Assembly (NCBI RefSeq): GCF_014205295.1
Contig: NZ_JACHNF010000001.1
Coordinates: 2,356,001 to 2,420,000 of the forward strand
DNA length: 64,000 bases
From: Kribbella solani
GTDB taxonomy: Bacteria; Actinomycetota; Actinomycetes; Propionibacteriales; Kribbellaceae
Direction of reading: 5' to 3'
This document shows, one piece after another, positions 1-7,458 of the stretch. The number at the start of each line of letters is the position of its first letter. The stretch's first letter is position 1. The notes beneath the pieces were generated by a model, which did no database searches, was not told the origin of the DNA, and saw nothing but the letters and a program-made list of their open reading frames with translations. Position numbers and translations under genes: made by a program.

Positions 1-1193
1 GGGATCAGGGATTGGCGGGTGGTGGGGGTGCGGCCGCCGCCTAGGACGGGTGAGACGACCGCGCCGTGGCCGAGCATGCTTTGGACTCGGGACAGGGCGC
101 GGTGGATTCGTTCGTCGGGGCCGCCGCCCCACAGTCCGTCGGCGTGCGTACCCAGGGGGTCGGCCTGGTCGGGGATCAAGCGCACCCGGACTACCGGTGA
201 GGTCAGTTCGCTGGTTGCCGTGCCGCTCCCCTGCAACTGCCAGCGGACCCGGTCGACGACGTCCGCGGCGGTGAACCAGCGTGGGTGCAGCCAGTCGCGC
301 TCGTGGATCCGGCCGGACTCGGTGCCGACCTCGACCCGCAGCGTCGTACACACCAGGCCGAGCTCGGTCAGCCGGGCGATCAGGTCGTCGGCGATCGCCC
401 GGACCGCGAACGCGACCTGGTCGACCCGGTCGACGGCCGGCTCGAAGTCGAGGACCCGGGTCAGCTCCGGCGGGATGTCGCGGCCGGTCACCGGACGGTC
501 GTCGCCGCCGCGGGCAAGGCGGTGGGCGAACGCACCCTCGGGACCGAACCGGGTCAGCACCTCCGTCCCGGACAGCCGCGCGAACGCACCCAGCGAACGC
601 AGGCCGAGCCGGCGGAGCAGATCGGTGAGCACCGGCCGTTCCAGCAGGTCGACCGACAACGGCGCGAGGAACCCGGGCGACCCACCCACCGGAACCACGT
701 GCACCCGCGTACGCGCGGAGCTCGCCCGGGCGGCCTGCTCCGCGGCGAACGGACCGTCCGCGATCCCGACCCGGCTGCCGTGCACGTCGAACGTCTCCAA
801 CCGGTCCAGCAGCTTCGTCGCGGCCGCATCCTCACCGCCGTAGAACCGGGCCGGGCCGCGCGCCTTCAAAGCGCACATTCCCGGCCGGATCACTTGTACG
901 CCCGGAGTGATCGCCTCCAGGCACGTGATCACCGGATCGAACGCCCGCGCGTCGGTCACCGGGTCGTACTTGAGCACGACCAGCTCCGGGCACCGGGACT
1001 GCGCGTCCCGCGCCCGCTGCCCGCGCCGCACCCCCTCGGCCCGCGCGGCGGCGGAGGTGGCGAGCACTTTTCCCTTCTCCAGTACGGCGATCGGATCGTC
1101 CGGCGATCGTCCCGCCGCCACCGCGGCAGCAACAACCGGCCAGTCCGGCACCCAAATCACCATTGCCCGAGTCAACCCCCGCCGATCCGTCAT
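1..1193 (-). CDS. imuB: ImuB-like Y-family polymerase homologue, partial (C-terminus beyond left edge)
   Basis: About 397 codons are present; the 3' part lies outside the window. The N-terminus reads MVIWVPDWPVVAAA, the ImuB version of the Y-family palm start. Active Y-family enzymes have VDMD here, whereas this protein has V-P-D-W, and the later S-x-DE catalytic motif is replaced by ALKARGPARFYG. This fits ImuB as a non-catalytic scaffold that joins DnaE2 and the beta clamp in SOS translesion synthesis (family knowledge). Later text (LLRRLGLRSLGAFARL) looks like the helix-hairpin-helix region. The start is taken at 1193; an in-frame ATG at 1163 is the alternative. It follows imuA' by 55 bp, so the two are probably cotranscribed from the LexA-boxed promoter. 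Confidence 0.85.
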   Translation of the reverse strand, partial: MTDRRGLTRAMVIWVPDWPVVAAAVAAGRSPDDPIAVLEKGKVLATSAAARAEGVRRGQRARDAQSRCPELVVLKYDPVTDARAFDPVITCLEAITPGVQVIRPGMCALKARGPARFYGGEDAAATKLLDRLETFDVHGSRVGIADGPFAAEQAARASSARTRVHVVPVGGSPGFLAPLSVDLLERPVLTDLLRRLGLRSLGAFARLSGTEVLTRFGPEGAFAHRLARGGDDRPVTGRDIPPELTRVLDFEPAVDRVDQVAFAVRAIADDLIARLTELGLVCTTLRVEVGTESGRIHERDWLHPRWFTAADVVDRVRWQLQGSGTATSELTSPVVRVRLIPDQADPLGTHADGLWGGGPDERIHRALSRVQSMLGHGAVVSPVLGGGRTPTTRQSLI

Positions 1194-1248
1194 CCGAACC
1201 ACCTCATCCGCTTGTCCCGGACCGCCCCGGCAACCTTCTGTCGGCCCG

Positions 1249-2223
1249 TCACCCGACTGCCTCGATCTGTTCTGGCCAGGTGGTTGTGTTGGGCGTTTCG
1301 GTTGGGGTGGCGGGGTGGATGGTGCCGTCGGGGGCAGGTAGCCAGAGGTGGTGGCGGGTGGGGGTGGCGGCGCGGCGGCCGGTTACCGCGACGGTTGCCC
1401 GGCGGGCGGTGAGCAGTCCTTCGCCGGCGCCGAGGCCGGTCCAGGTGCTGCTCTCGATCTCGAACCTGGCTTCACTGCCGGGCCAGGAGCCGGATGCGAT
1501 CAGCATCGCGCCGCGGGTCCGGAGCCGGGCCGCCAGCCGGGACGCCTCCCCCGGTGTCACTTCGCCGGGTGGGCGGACGACCACGACGGTCAGCGCGTCG
1601 ACCAGGGCGGCGACGACGCTGAGCCAGTCCGGGCCCGGGTGCGGGACGAGCACCAGGCGCTCCAGGTCGACGCCGAAACCGTGCGCTGCCTCGGCCCCGA
1701 ACGACGGGATGCCGACGACTCCGCACCAGGCGCCGTCCGCGGATGGTCCGGCCATCAGCGCCATCACCAGGGCGGCGCTGCCACGCACGGAGTACACCGA
1801 TCCGCCGCGCAGGCTGGCGCCTGCCAGTAACCCGCTCACGGCGGGGTGGGTGGGGAGGTCGCGGTCCACCTCGGCGGTGTCGAGGGCCTGCTGCACCCGT
1901 TGCGCCGAGGGGATCCGGGTTCCGCCTGCTCCGCTCACACCACTCACCGAAGTCAGCCGCACCTCCGCACTCTCCGAACCGAGCCGAGTGGGGTCGAGGT
2001 CGGACGAACCGGCATGAACGGAGCCGAGCCGGGTGAGGTCGGCATGGGGGTTGCTCGGGTAGGGGAAATCGGGGTCGAAGCTGGTGACTGTTGGTTGGGG
2101 GTTGGGGTCGGGGGGTGGTGGGGCGGGAGTGGTGGTGGCTTTTTGGGCTTTGGCTCGGGCCAGGAGCTGGCGGGCCTGGTCGAGTGCTTTGGCTCGACTT
2201 GTGGGTGTTCTGGTTCCCGCCAT
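1249..2223 (-). CDS. imuA': ImuA'-like SOS mutasome protein
   Basis: The product is 324 aa. A charged N-terminal helix (residues 1-25, SRAKALDQARQLLARAK) is followed by a Pro-rich low-complexity stretch to about residue 75, then a RecA-like core. The P-loop position reads SVRGSAALVMAL and lacks the Gly-Lys-Ser/Thr of a functional Walker A. That matches the degenerate RecA fold of actinobacterial ImuA' (family knowledge), which works with ImuB and DnaE2 in damage-induced mutagenesis. ATG 2223 is chosen because it lies just downstream of the LexA box; the in-frame ATG at 2253 would sit on the far side of the box. The leader is very short, so a leaderless or nearly leaderless transcript is likely (inference). 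Confidence 0.83.
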   Translation of the reverse strand: MAGTRTPTSRAKALDQARQLLARAKAQKATTTPAPPPPDPNPQPTVTSFDPDFPYPSNPHADLTRLGSVHAGSSDLDPTRLGSESAEVRLTSVSGVSGAGGTRIPSAQRVQQALDTAEVDRDLPTHPAVSGLLAGASLRGGSVYSVRGSAALVMALMAGPSADGAWCGVVGIPSFGAEAAHGFGVDLERLVLVPHPGPDWLSVVAALVDALTVVVVRPPGEVTPGEASRLAARLRTRGAMLIASGSWPGSEARFEIESSTWTGLGAGEGLLTARRATVAVTGRRAATPTRHHLWLPAPDGTIHPATPTETPNTTTWPEQIEAVG

Positions 2224-2233
2224 GACTCCATGT

Positions 2234-2249
2234 TCGAACACCTGTTCGA
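2234..2249. promoter_or_regulatory. LexA (SOS) box
   Basis: The 16-bp site TCGAACACCTGTTCGA is a perfect match to the mycobacterial/actinobacterial SOS box TCGAAC-N4-GTTCGA, and symmetry extends 3 bp further on each side (2231-2252). It lies 10 bp upstream of the imuA' start and 50 bp upstream of the divergent zinc-ribbon gene, so LexA bound here could repress both directions. Confidence 0.92.
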
Positions 2250-2299
2250 ACATGTCAATCCGGTCGTCCACAGGCCTCCCGGCGGCTAAGGTCTGGGGT

Positions 2300-2836
2300 G
2301 TGCTGCGCTCCGAACACTCCCGGCTCCGGTCCGCGATCCGGCAGGTCGAGGACAGTCTCGACGTCGCCTGGGACAGTTTCTGTGCCGATTCCGGCGTCCG
2401 CCCGGAGACACCGGAGGCCAGGCAGTTGGCCGAGGTCGTGCTCCAGGATCCTTCCGAGTTCGACTGGCGGGTGGTGGACGCGGCGATGGATCGGCTGATC
2501 TGCCCGGACTGTGGCGCCGCGCTCGGCTCGGGCGACACCGGATGCGTGAGCTGCGACAAGGCGAACGGCTTCCGGTTCGGAGCGCGGGAGACCGATCGCC
2601 CCGCCGTACCTCCGGGTAACGAGCACGCCATCCGCGTCTCGTCGGCAGTCGCCCGTACCCGCCACCGCTACTCCCCGCGTGCCCGCACCGGCTACGAGTT
2701 GCTCCTGCCCGATCTACTCGACGGCGCGCTGCCGACAACCGCAGAGGCCCAGCGCATGAAGCACCTGATCAACCAGCTCACCGACGACAAGCTGGAGCTC
2801 CTCATCACCCCGGCAGACCTCAACCGGAACACCTGA
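2300..2836 (+). CDS. zinc-ribbon protein of unknown function, divergent from imuA'
   Basis: The product is 178 aa from GTG 2300 (VLRSEHSRLRSAIRQVEDSL). The N-terminal half is a predicted helical, acidic segment. Near residues 73-90 there is a two-knuckle zinc ribbon, CPDCG followed by CVSC. The C-terminal third is basic and then helical (MKHLINQLTDDKLELL). I do not recognise the family. The codon pattern continues clearly from 2300, while the longer upstream reading overlaps the LexA box and imuA' and is rejected. The shared operator suggests SOS control. A role in DNA damage response is only inferred from that context. Confidence 0.7.
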   Translation: MLRSEHSRLRSAIRQVEDSLDVAWDSFCADSGVRPETPEARQLAEVVLQDPSEFDWRVVDAAMDRLICPDCGAALGSGDTGCVSCDKANGFRFGARETDRPAVPPGNEHAIRVSSAVARTRHRYSPRARTGYELLLPDLLDGALPTTAEAQRMKHLINQLTDDKLELLITPADLNRNT

Positions 2837-3039
2837 TTAACGCGCTCAACACCTCCCGCGGCGCGGTGCCGGGGCTGACGATCAGCATCGAGCAGCTCGA
2901 GCAGGTGGTGGCGACAGACGATCTCGTCGTGTGCAGGTCGTGGAGAACCACTCGGTCACCCGGCGTACCCCGGGTGACCGCCGTACTGGCAGCGAACACG
3001 CACCAGTGGCTGACCGTGCACGAGACTTCAGTGCGCTAG
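2836..3039 (+). pseudogene. possible gene remnant (68 open codons, no clear start)
   Basis: From 2836 a frame stays open for 67 codons to TAG 3037-3039, with coding-like composition (e.g. LTISIEQLEQVVATDDLVVC, VTAVLAANTHQWLTVHE). It overlaps the stop of the zinc-ribbon gene and has no convincing ribosome site; the first internal GTG is at 2866. It may be the tail of a decayed gene or a short unannotated ORF. No family was recognised. Confidence 0.25.
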
Positions 3040-3060
3040 GCCGACGCATAGGGTGGTGGT

Positions 3061-3525
3061 ATGCCACGGACTATTGCCACCAACACCAAGGTCCAGATCG
3101 ACGAGTTGCTGGAGTTTGTGCGGCCGCGTCACCACATGCTGCTGCTCACCACGCGGGCGGACGGTACGGCGCAGGCGTCGCCGGTGTCCGGTGGCGTGGA
3201 CGCGGAGGGGCGGATCGTCATCTCTTCGTACCCGGAGCGGGCCAAGAGCAAGAACGTGAAGCGGACCGGTCAGGCCGGTGTGGTCGTGCTGTCGGACGAG
3301 TGGAACGGCGCCTGGGTCCAGGTGGACGGACGGGGCGAGGTGATCGAGCTGCCGGACGCGGTGGAGCCGCTGGTCGACTACTTCCGCTCCATCTCCGGTG
3401 AGCACCCGGACTGGGACGAGTACCGCGAGGCGATGGTGCAGCAGGGCAAGTGCCTGATCCGGATCACCCCGGAACGCTGGAGCCCGATCGCGACCGGCGG
3501 CTTCCCGGCCCGCCTGGCCGACTGA
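3061..3525 (+). CDS. PPOX-class (pyridoxamine 5'-phosphate oxidase-like) flavin/F420-dependent oxidoreductase
   Basis: The product is 154 aa, the usual size of the small PPOX split-barrel proteins. The N-terminal signature is LLTTRADGTAQASPVSGGVD (residues 29-48), followed by ISSYPERAKSKNVKRTG, which resembles the phosphate-binding segment of flavin/F420 split barrels, and a C-terminal ITPERWSPIATGGFP. Such enzymes act as cytosolic dimers that reduce or oxidise small substrates using F420 or FMN (family knowledge); the cofactor and substrate cannot be read from the sequence. ATG 3061 directly follows a purine-rich stretch (AGGGTGGTGGT). It is separated from the next gene by only 11 bp. Confidence 0.85.
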   Translation: MPRTIATNTKVQIDELLEFVRPRHHMLLLTTRADGTAQASPVSGGVDAEGRIVISSYPERAKSKNVKRTGQAGVVVLSDEWNGAWVQVDGRGEVIELPDAVEPLVDYFRSISGEHPDWDEYREAMVQQGKCLIRITPERWSPIATGGFPARLAD

Positions 3526-3536
3526 AGTACCTGGAC

Positions 3537-4340
3537 GTGACCGAGCAACAGACGCGTACGGCGCTGGTCGTGCATGCTCACCCGGATGACGAGGTGTTCA
3601 CCACCGCCGCGGCCACCGCGCTACTGAAAGAGCAGGGCTGGCATGTCGTACTACGCGTCGCGACCGCCGGCATGCATGGTTCCGCTGACCACCTCACCGC
3701 TTCCTGCGCACTACTAGGGATCGACGAGTGGGACTGGCTCGGCGCACAGGACCAGTGGATCGACGACGGTGGACAAAGCGGACCACGCACCCTGGCCGCT
3801 GCAGCTACGGGCGAAGCAGCGCTGGACGGCGTCGCCCAAGCCGTCGAACAGGCAGCAATCGCTCTCAACCCACAGCTCATCCTCACGGTCGGCAGAGACG
3901 GACTGACCGGTCACCCGGACCACATCGCCATCTCACAAGGCGTCCAGCGAGCACTCCGGCGCATCGACTGCCGGGCACTGGGTGCACGAGTGAGAGCTCA
4001 GGACGTACGCGCAGGTGAGGCACTGGTCCAGCGACTCGCACCGGGTGAGCGGATCGGGTCAGGCCAAGTCACCGGCTGCCCGGACGGCACTCTGCTCAAC
4101 GAAATGAGCGGAGTGTCCGAGCAGCGACGAAGGCAGGCCATGGACGAGTACTACCCCGGTCTTGGCAGCAAACCGCTCGCCGAACTGATCGGCGTTCACC
4201 GGGCGAGCAGTGACGGGCTGCTGCTCCGGGCGGTGTTCGATGCGGCCGGCTGGCAGCAGGACCGGTTCGAAGAACTCAGTGCTTCCCCGGCTCGGGCGAG
4301 TCACCCGAACGGCCCGAGCGCCGCTCCATCGTCTCGGTGA
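3537..4340 (+). CDS. PIG-L/LmbE-family N-acetylglucosaminyl deacetylase
   Basis: The product is 267 aa. The family zinc motif HPDDE lies at residues 15-19 (VVHAHPDDEVFTTAA), and a second metal-binding motif GHPDH follows in DGLTGHPDHIAIS. The family includes MshB and Mca of mycothiol metabolism; those are closer to 290-300 aa, so the exact substrate is open. GTG 3537 is chosen as it follows the PPOX stop by 11 bp and starts just before the first beta strand. Its last 65 bp overlap the 3' end of the convergent GntR gene on the opposite strand. Confidence 0.8.
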   Translation: MTEQQTRTALVVHAHPDDEVFTTAAATALLKEQGWHVVLRVATAGMHGSADHLTASCALLGIDEWDWLGAQDQWIDDGGQSGPRTLAAAATGEAALDGVAQAVEQAAIALNPQLILTVGRDGLTGHPDHIAISQGVQRALRRIDCRALGARVRAQDVRAGEALVQRLAPGERIGSGQVTGCPDGTLLNEMSGVSEQRRRQAMDEYYPGLGSKPLAELIGVHRASSDGLLLRAVFDAAGWQQDRFEELSASPARASHPNGPSAAPSSR

Positions 4341-4995
4341 TGCGCTGCATGGCGCCTTCCAGGTGCTGCCGCAGTGCCGCCTCGGCGCCCTCCTCGTCGT
4401 GCGCCACGCACGCGTCGAGGATCGCCTGGTGCTCGCGGCGGGTCTGCTCGATCCGGGCCTTGGTCTGCCGGGAGCCGAACCGGTAGCGCTCGCTGTTCTG
4501 CCAGACCGGTTCGATCGCGCGCGGCAGCCAGCGCGAACCGCCGGACCGGTAGATCGCGAAGTGGAACTCGGTGTGGGCCTGCCGGGACGCGATGTTGTCG
4601 CCCAGCTTGGACAACCGGACGTGTTCGGCCAGTGCGCTCCGGGCGCTGGCCGCGTCCGAGTCGGAGAACCGGGTGGCGGCGGCACGGACCGCCAGCGATT
4701 CCAGCGCCAGCCGGGTCGCGTGCGTGTCGCGCAGGTCCTCCATCGACAGCTCCCGGACCCAGGCGCCCTTGTGCGGGACGATCTCGACCAGGCCGAGCGC
4801 GGCCATCCGGCGGAGCCCTTCCCGGATCGGCATCTGGCTCATGTCCAGCCGTTTGGCGAGCTCCTCGAGCCGGAGCGCCGTCCCGCTGGGAAGCTCGCCG
4901 GACAGGATCAGCTCGTGCAGTTCGGCGGCAGCTTCCTCAGCGAGCGTACGACGGCCGGTCGGCCCCCCAGGCGTAAGCTCGAGTCGTCGGATCAT
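4276..4995 (-). CDS. GntR-family regulator, FCD domain (copy 1)
   Basis: The product is 239 aa. A winged helix-turn-helix occupies roughly residues 15-85 (LRLEELAKRLDMSQMPIREG), followed by an all-helical FCD ligand domain with the metal-site pattern around FHFAIYRSGGSRW and a C-terminal HLEGAMQRITETM. It is strikingly similar to the second regulator at 9776-10471; long blocks such as RAIEPVWQNSERYRFGSR are identical. The start at 4995 aligns with the start of that paralogue. It ends the catabolic cluster, 163 bp after the MDR gene, with its own leader that contains a palindrome at 5034-5045. Probable role: ligand-responsive repressor of the catabolic genes (inference). Confidence 0.87.
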   Translation of the reverse strand: MIRRLELTPGGPTGRRTLAEEAAAELHELILSGELPSGTALRLEELAKRLDMSQMPIREGLRRMAALGLVEIVPHKGAWVRELSMEDLRDTHATRLALESLAVRAAATRFSDSDAASARSALAEHVRLSKLGDNIASRQAHTEFHFAIYRSGGSRWLPRAIEPVWQNSERYRFGSRQTKARIEQTRREHQAILDACVAHDEEGAEAALRQHLEGAMQRITETMERRSGRSGDSPEPGKH

Positions 4996-5033
4996 CAGTA
5001 GCAGGCTGCCTCTCTCCTCCACGCGCACACAAT

Positions 5034-5045
5034 GTTGCATACAAC
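5034..5045. promoter_or_regulatory. candidate GntR operator upstream of FCD regulator 1
   Basis: GTTGCATACAAC is a 12-bp near-palindrome (one mismatched pair) that resembles the TTGTATACAA type of FCD-regulator operators. It lies 39 bp upstream of the regulator start, suggesting autoregulation. No experimental support. Confidence 0.45.
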
Positions 5046-5158
5046 TCTGGAGGTACCGTAGCCGCCGACCGGGTTTCCGGAGGCCATCCGACGACAGATT
5101 GCTCAGCTGAGACCTCACAAACCGTGTGGTCTAGGCCACGCGTCGCACTGGCAGCAGC

Positions 5159-6097
5159 TCAACCCAAAGTTGTCAGGTCCAGCAGAACTCGCCCTGCTTG
5201 CCGTTCCAGGATCTCACCAGCGCGGTCCGCGGGCAGCACTTCGTAGTCCGCTCGCCAGGGAACCGATGCGATGTCCGCCAGCGCCTGACCGACCGCATCC
5301 GCTGCCAGTACGGTCCGTTGCAGATTCACCGGCAGTACGCGGAGGTCTCGGCCGATCAGCTGGTGCAGATCGATCGTGGTGAACTCACCGGCCTTGTAGC
5401 CGAGTACCGCGATACGCCCGCCGGGGGTGATGTGACCGAGTACTCCACCGGCAACCGGTCCGCCCATGGTGTCGATCGCCGCATCGCACCAGGACAGCTC
5501 CCGGCCTACCTGTCCCAGACCGTCCACTCTGACGAGCTGGTCGACCAGTCCGGTCGCGCTGTCCACCAAGTCGTGCTCCGACACCAAACCGATCACCCGA
5601 GCTGCTCCGGCCGACCGTGCGATCACAGCACACATCCGGCCGAGTAGCCCGGTCACTCCGGTGACCACGACGGTCTCCCCCAAGCCAACCGCTGCCACCC
5701 GGCGTACGGCGGTATGCGCGGTCAGAGCTGGTGTCAGCAACGCCAGCGCGGTGCCCGGCTCGAGTGAAGCCGGCACCTGATGTACGGCGGCATCCGGCAC
5801 GACCGCGTACCGCCCCCAGACACCGGAACGCGTCACGCCGACACCTGCACCCCGAACCACAACAGCCGTACCAGCTTCGAAGCTGTCCGAGCTGACCACC
5901 ACACCGGCGCCTTCAGAGCCTGGTACGAACGGCACGGCCGGCTGTTTGCCCGCCAGCGTCGACCGGTCCTGCGACGTGACAGCAGCCAGCCGCATCTCCA
6001 CCAACGTCTCACCAGGGCCAGCAGTCAGCTCGACCACGTCGGTCTTCAGCTGCTCCCCCGGCCCATGACTGTGCAACACAGTCCCCCGCAAGCTCAT
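5159..6097 (-). CDS. MDR-family (quinone-oxidoreductase-like) NAD(P)-dependent dehydrogenase
   Basis: The product is 312 aa. The N-terminal GroES-like domain contains FVPGSEGAGVVV, and the Rossmann domain contains the nucleotide motif VVVTGVTGLLGRMCAV. The catalytic zinc Cys/His set of true alcohol dehydrogenases is not obvious, which favours the zinc-free quinone oxidoreductase branch of the MDR superfamily. It probably reduces or oxidises an intermediate of the pathway encoded upstream. ATG 6097 is preferred because the upstream extension to 6244 runs through the amidohydrolase gene. The 70-bp gap to the amidohydrolase carries an operator-like site. Confidence 0.82.
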   Translation of the reverse strand: MSLRGTVLHSHGPGEQLKTDVVELTAGPGETLVEMRLAAVTSQDRSTLAGKQPAVPFVPGSEGAGVVVSSDSFEAGTAVVVRGAGVGVTRSGVWGRYAVVPDAAVHQVPASLEPGTALALLTPALTAHTAVRRVAAVGLGETVVVTGVTGLLGRMCAVIARSAGAARVIGLVSEHDLVDSATGLVDQLVRVDGLGQVGRELSWCDAAIDTMGGPVAGGVLGHITPGGRIAVLGYKAGEFTTIDLHQLIGRDLRVLPVNLQRTVLAADAVGQALADIASVPWRADYEVLPADRAGEILERQAGRVLLDLTTLG

Positions 6098-6121
6098 TCC
6101 TCTTCTTCCCCGTTCACCACG

Positions 6122-6137
6122 ATTTGATATCTGATCA
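6122..6137. promoter_or_regulatory. candidate regulator site ATTTGAT-N5-ATCA
   Basis: The sequence ATTTGATATCTGATCA lies in the gap before the MDR gene. It shares a seven-base half site and the same spacing with the perfect palindrome at 15581-15603 upstream of the ABC transporter operon. It is a candidate binding site for one of the two FCD regulators. Confidence 0.45.
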
Positions 6138-6167
6138 CGGCCTCGACCAGAAAGAACACCTGTCCCA

Positions 6168-7064
6168 CTACCCGGTGACCTCCCGCGCGAGCGGCCGGGT
6201 GAGTTCCCCGGCCGTCGCGGAGCGGACGGCGGACACCTCGTCACTGCCCATCGGGAACGGCCAGTCGCTGCCGGCCAGCACCCGGTCGGGCCCGAACGTC
6301 TTCGTCAGCAGGTCCAGCACGGCACCGTCGTGCACCAGGTCGTCGACGTAGAACCGGCGCAGTGCCTCGGCCACCGGCAGCGTCAGCGGCTCGATGCCAG
6401 GCCGGTCCTGGTCGATCCCGCGCTGCCACCGCCCGGCGACAGCCGCCGTCACACCACCCCCATGGCACAGACAGAACCGGATACCCGGGAACCGCCCCGG
6501 CACGTCCGCGAAGACGAGCGAAGCCGCCGCCACTCCAGTTTCGTACGGATTTCCCAACAGGTTCGACAGGTAGAACGAGTCAAGCCGCTTGTCGTCACTG
6601 GCACCGGGGTGGATCAGCGTGAACGCCGCCACCTCGTCCAGCACCTGCCAGACCGGGTCGAGCCCGGCATAGCTCGGCGTACCAAGGGCAAACCCGCTGA
6701 ACACACCCTCGCCGGCCAGTCCGGCCGCTACACCAGGGGCGGCCGGGTCCAGCAACGGCAGGTGGGCAAGCACGCGCAGCTGCGGTGTAGCGAGCTCGCG
6801 GAGCCCTTGGTTCACCAACTCGACCCAGTCAGCCCCAAGGTCGTACCGGAACAACGCCGGCGGCACTGACACGACAGCGCCGTCCAGGTCCTGCTCCGTG
6901 ATCCAGCGCAGCAGTGCGGTCGGGTCAGCGAGCCGGCGCAGCGGCAGCCGCCCACCGTCGACGACCAGCGAACCACTGTCGACGGACAGCCCGAACTCAC
7001 CCCGATGCGCCGCCGCCAGTACGGTCGGCGGGATCAGGTGGGTGTGGACGTCCCAACCAGCCAT
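6168..7064 (-). CDS. amidohydrolase-2 family protein, ACMSD-like decarboxylase/hydrolase
   Basis: The product is 298 aa, a TIM-barrel metal enzyme. Visible ligands are His7 and His9 (DVHTHLIPP), His152 (LIHPGAS), His201 (LCHGGG) and Asp267 (GSDWPFPMG). This set and order match 2-amino-3-carboxymuconate-semialdehyde decarboxylase (ACMSD) and related non-oxidative decarboxylases. It would act in the cytosol on a ring-cleavage product or an aromatic acid (inference). It lies 1 bp after the cupin gene, so both are probably translated together. The true substrate cannot be decided from the sequence. Confidence 0.83.
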   Translation of the reverse strand: MAGWDVHTHLIPPTVLAAAHRGEFGLSVDSGSLVVDGGRLPLRRLADPTALLRWITEQDLDGAVVSVPPALFRYDLGADWVELVNQGLRELATPQLRVLAHLPLLDPAAPGVAAGLAGEGVFSGFALGTPSYAGLDPVWQVLDEVAAFTLIHPGASDDKRLDSFYLSNLLGNPYETGVAAASLVFADVPGRFPGIRFCLCHGGGVTAAVAGRWQRGIDQDRPGIEPLTLPVAEALRRFYVDDLVHDGAVLDLLTKTFGPDRVLAGSDWPFPMGSDEVSAVRSATAGELTRPLAREVTG

Positions 7065-7065
7065 G

Positions 7066-7458
7066 TCAGTGCGCGTCCTCGTCGTTGTCGTAGAAGTCCG
7101 GACGCTCCGGGTAGTGCGGACCGTCGTACACCTCCAGCAGTACGGAGGTCTCCTCGGCCCGGGTCGGTCCGTGCACCACGCCCTTGGGGTTCCAGTAGAA
7201 GCTGCCCTTGGTCAGCGTCGTACCGGTCGGCAGGTACACGTACCGACCGGACAGGCAGAACATGAACTGGTTCGATGCGTGCTTGTGCTCGGACGGGATA
7301 CCGGAGCCCTGCTCGAACCGCACCAAGGCGATCGACGCCTCAGTCACCGGGTCGCGCCAGAGCATCTTGTGGGAGAGGCCGTCCAGCGACTTCTCCACCC
7401 ACTCCAGGTCGTCCGTCTGCAACAGGATCTCGTGCAGCGGCTCGCCGAACGAAGTCAC
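7066..7458 (-). CDS. small cupin protein
   Basis: The product is 130 aa with a single cupin barrel. Motif 1 reads GSGIPSEHKHASNQFMFCLSG with His58 and His60; the Glu normally found four residues after the second His is Gln64. Motif 2 contributes His96 (NPKGVVHGP). Small cupins of this ChrR/dihydroxyacetophenone-dioxygenase-like type bind a metal and may open or rearrange aromatic or enol substrates. The start overlaps the monooxygenase stop by 4 bp (ATGA), which indicates translational coupling. It could be the ring-cleaving dioxygenase of the cluster, or an auxiliary protein. Confidence 0.78.
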   Translation of the reverse strand: MTSFGEPLHEILLQTDDLEWVEKSLDGLSHKMLWRDPVTEASIALVRFEQGSGIPSEHKHASNQFMFCLSGRYVYLPTGTTLTKGSFYWNPKGVVHGPTRAEETSVLLEVYDGPHYPERPDFYDNDEDAH

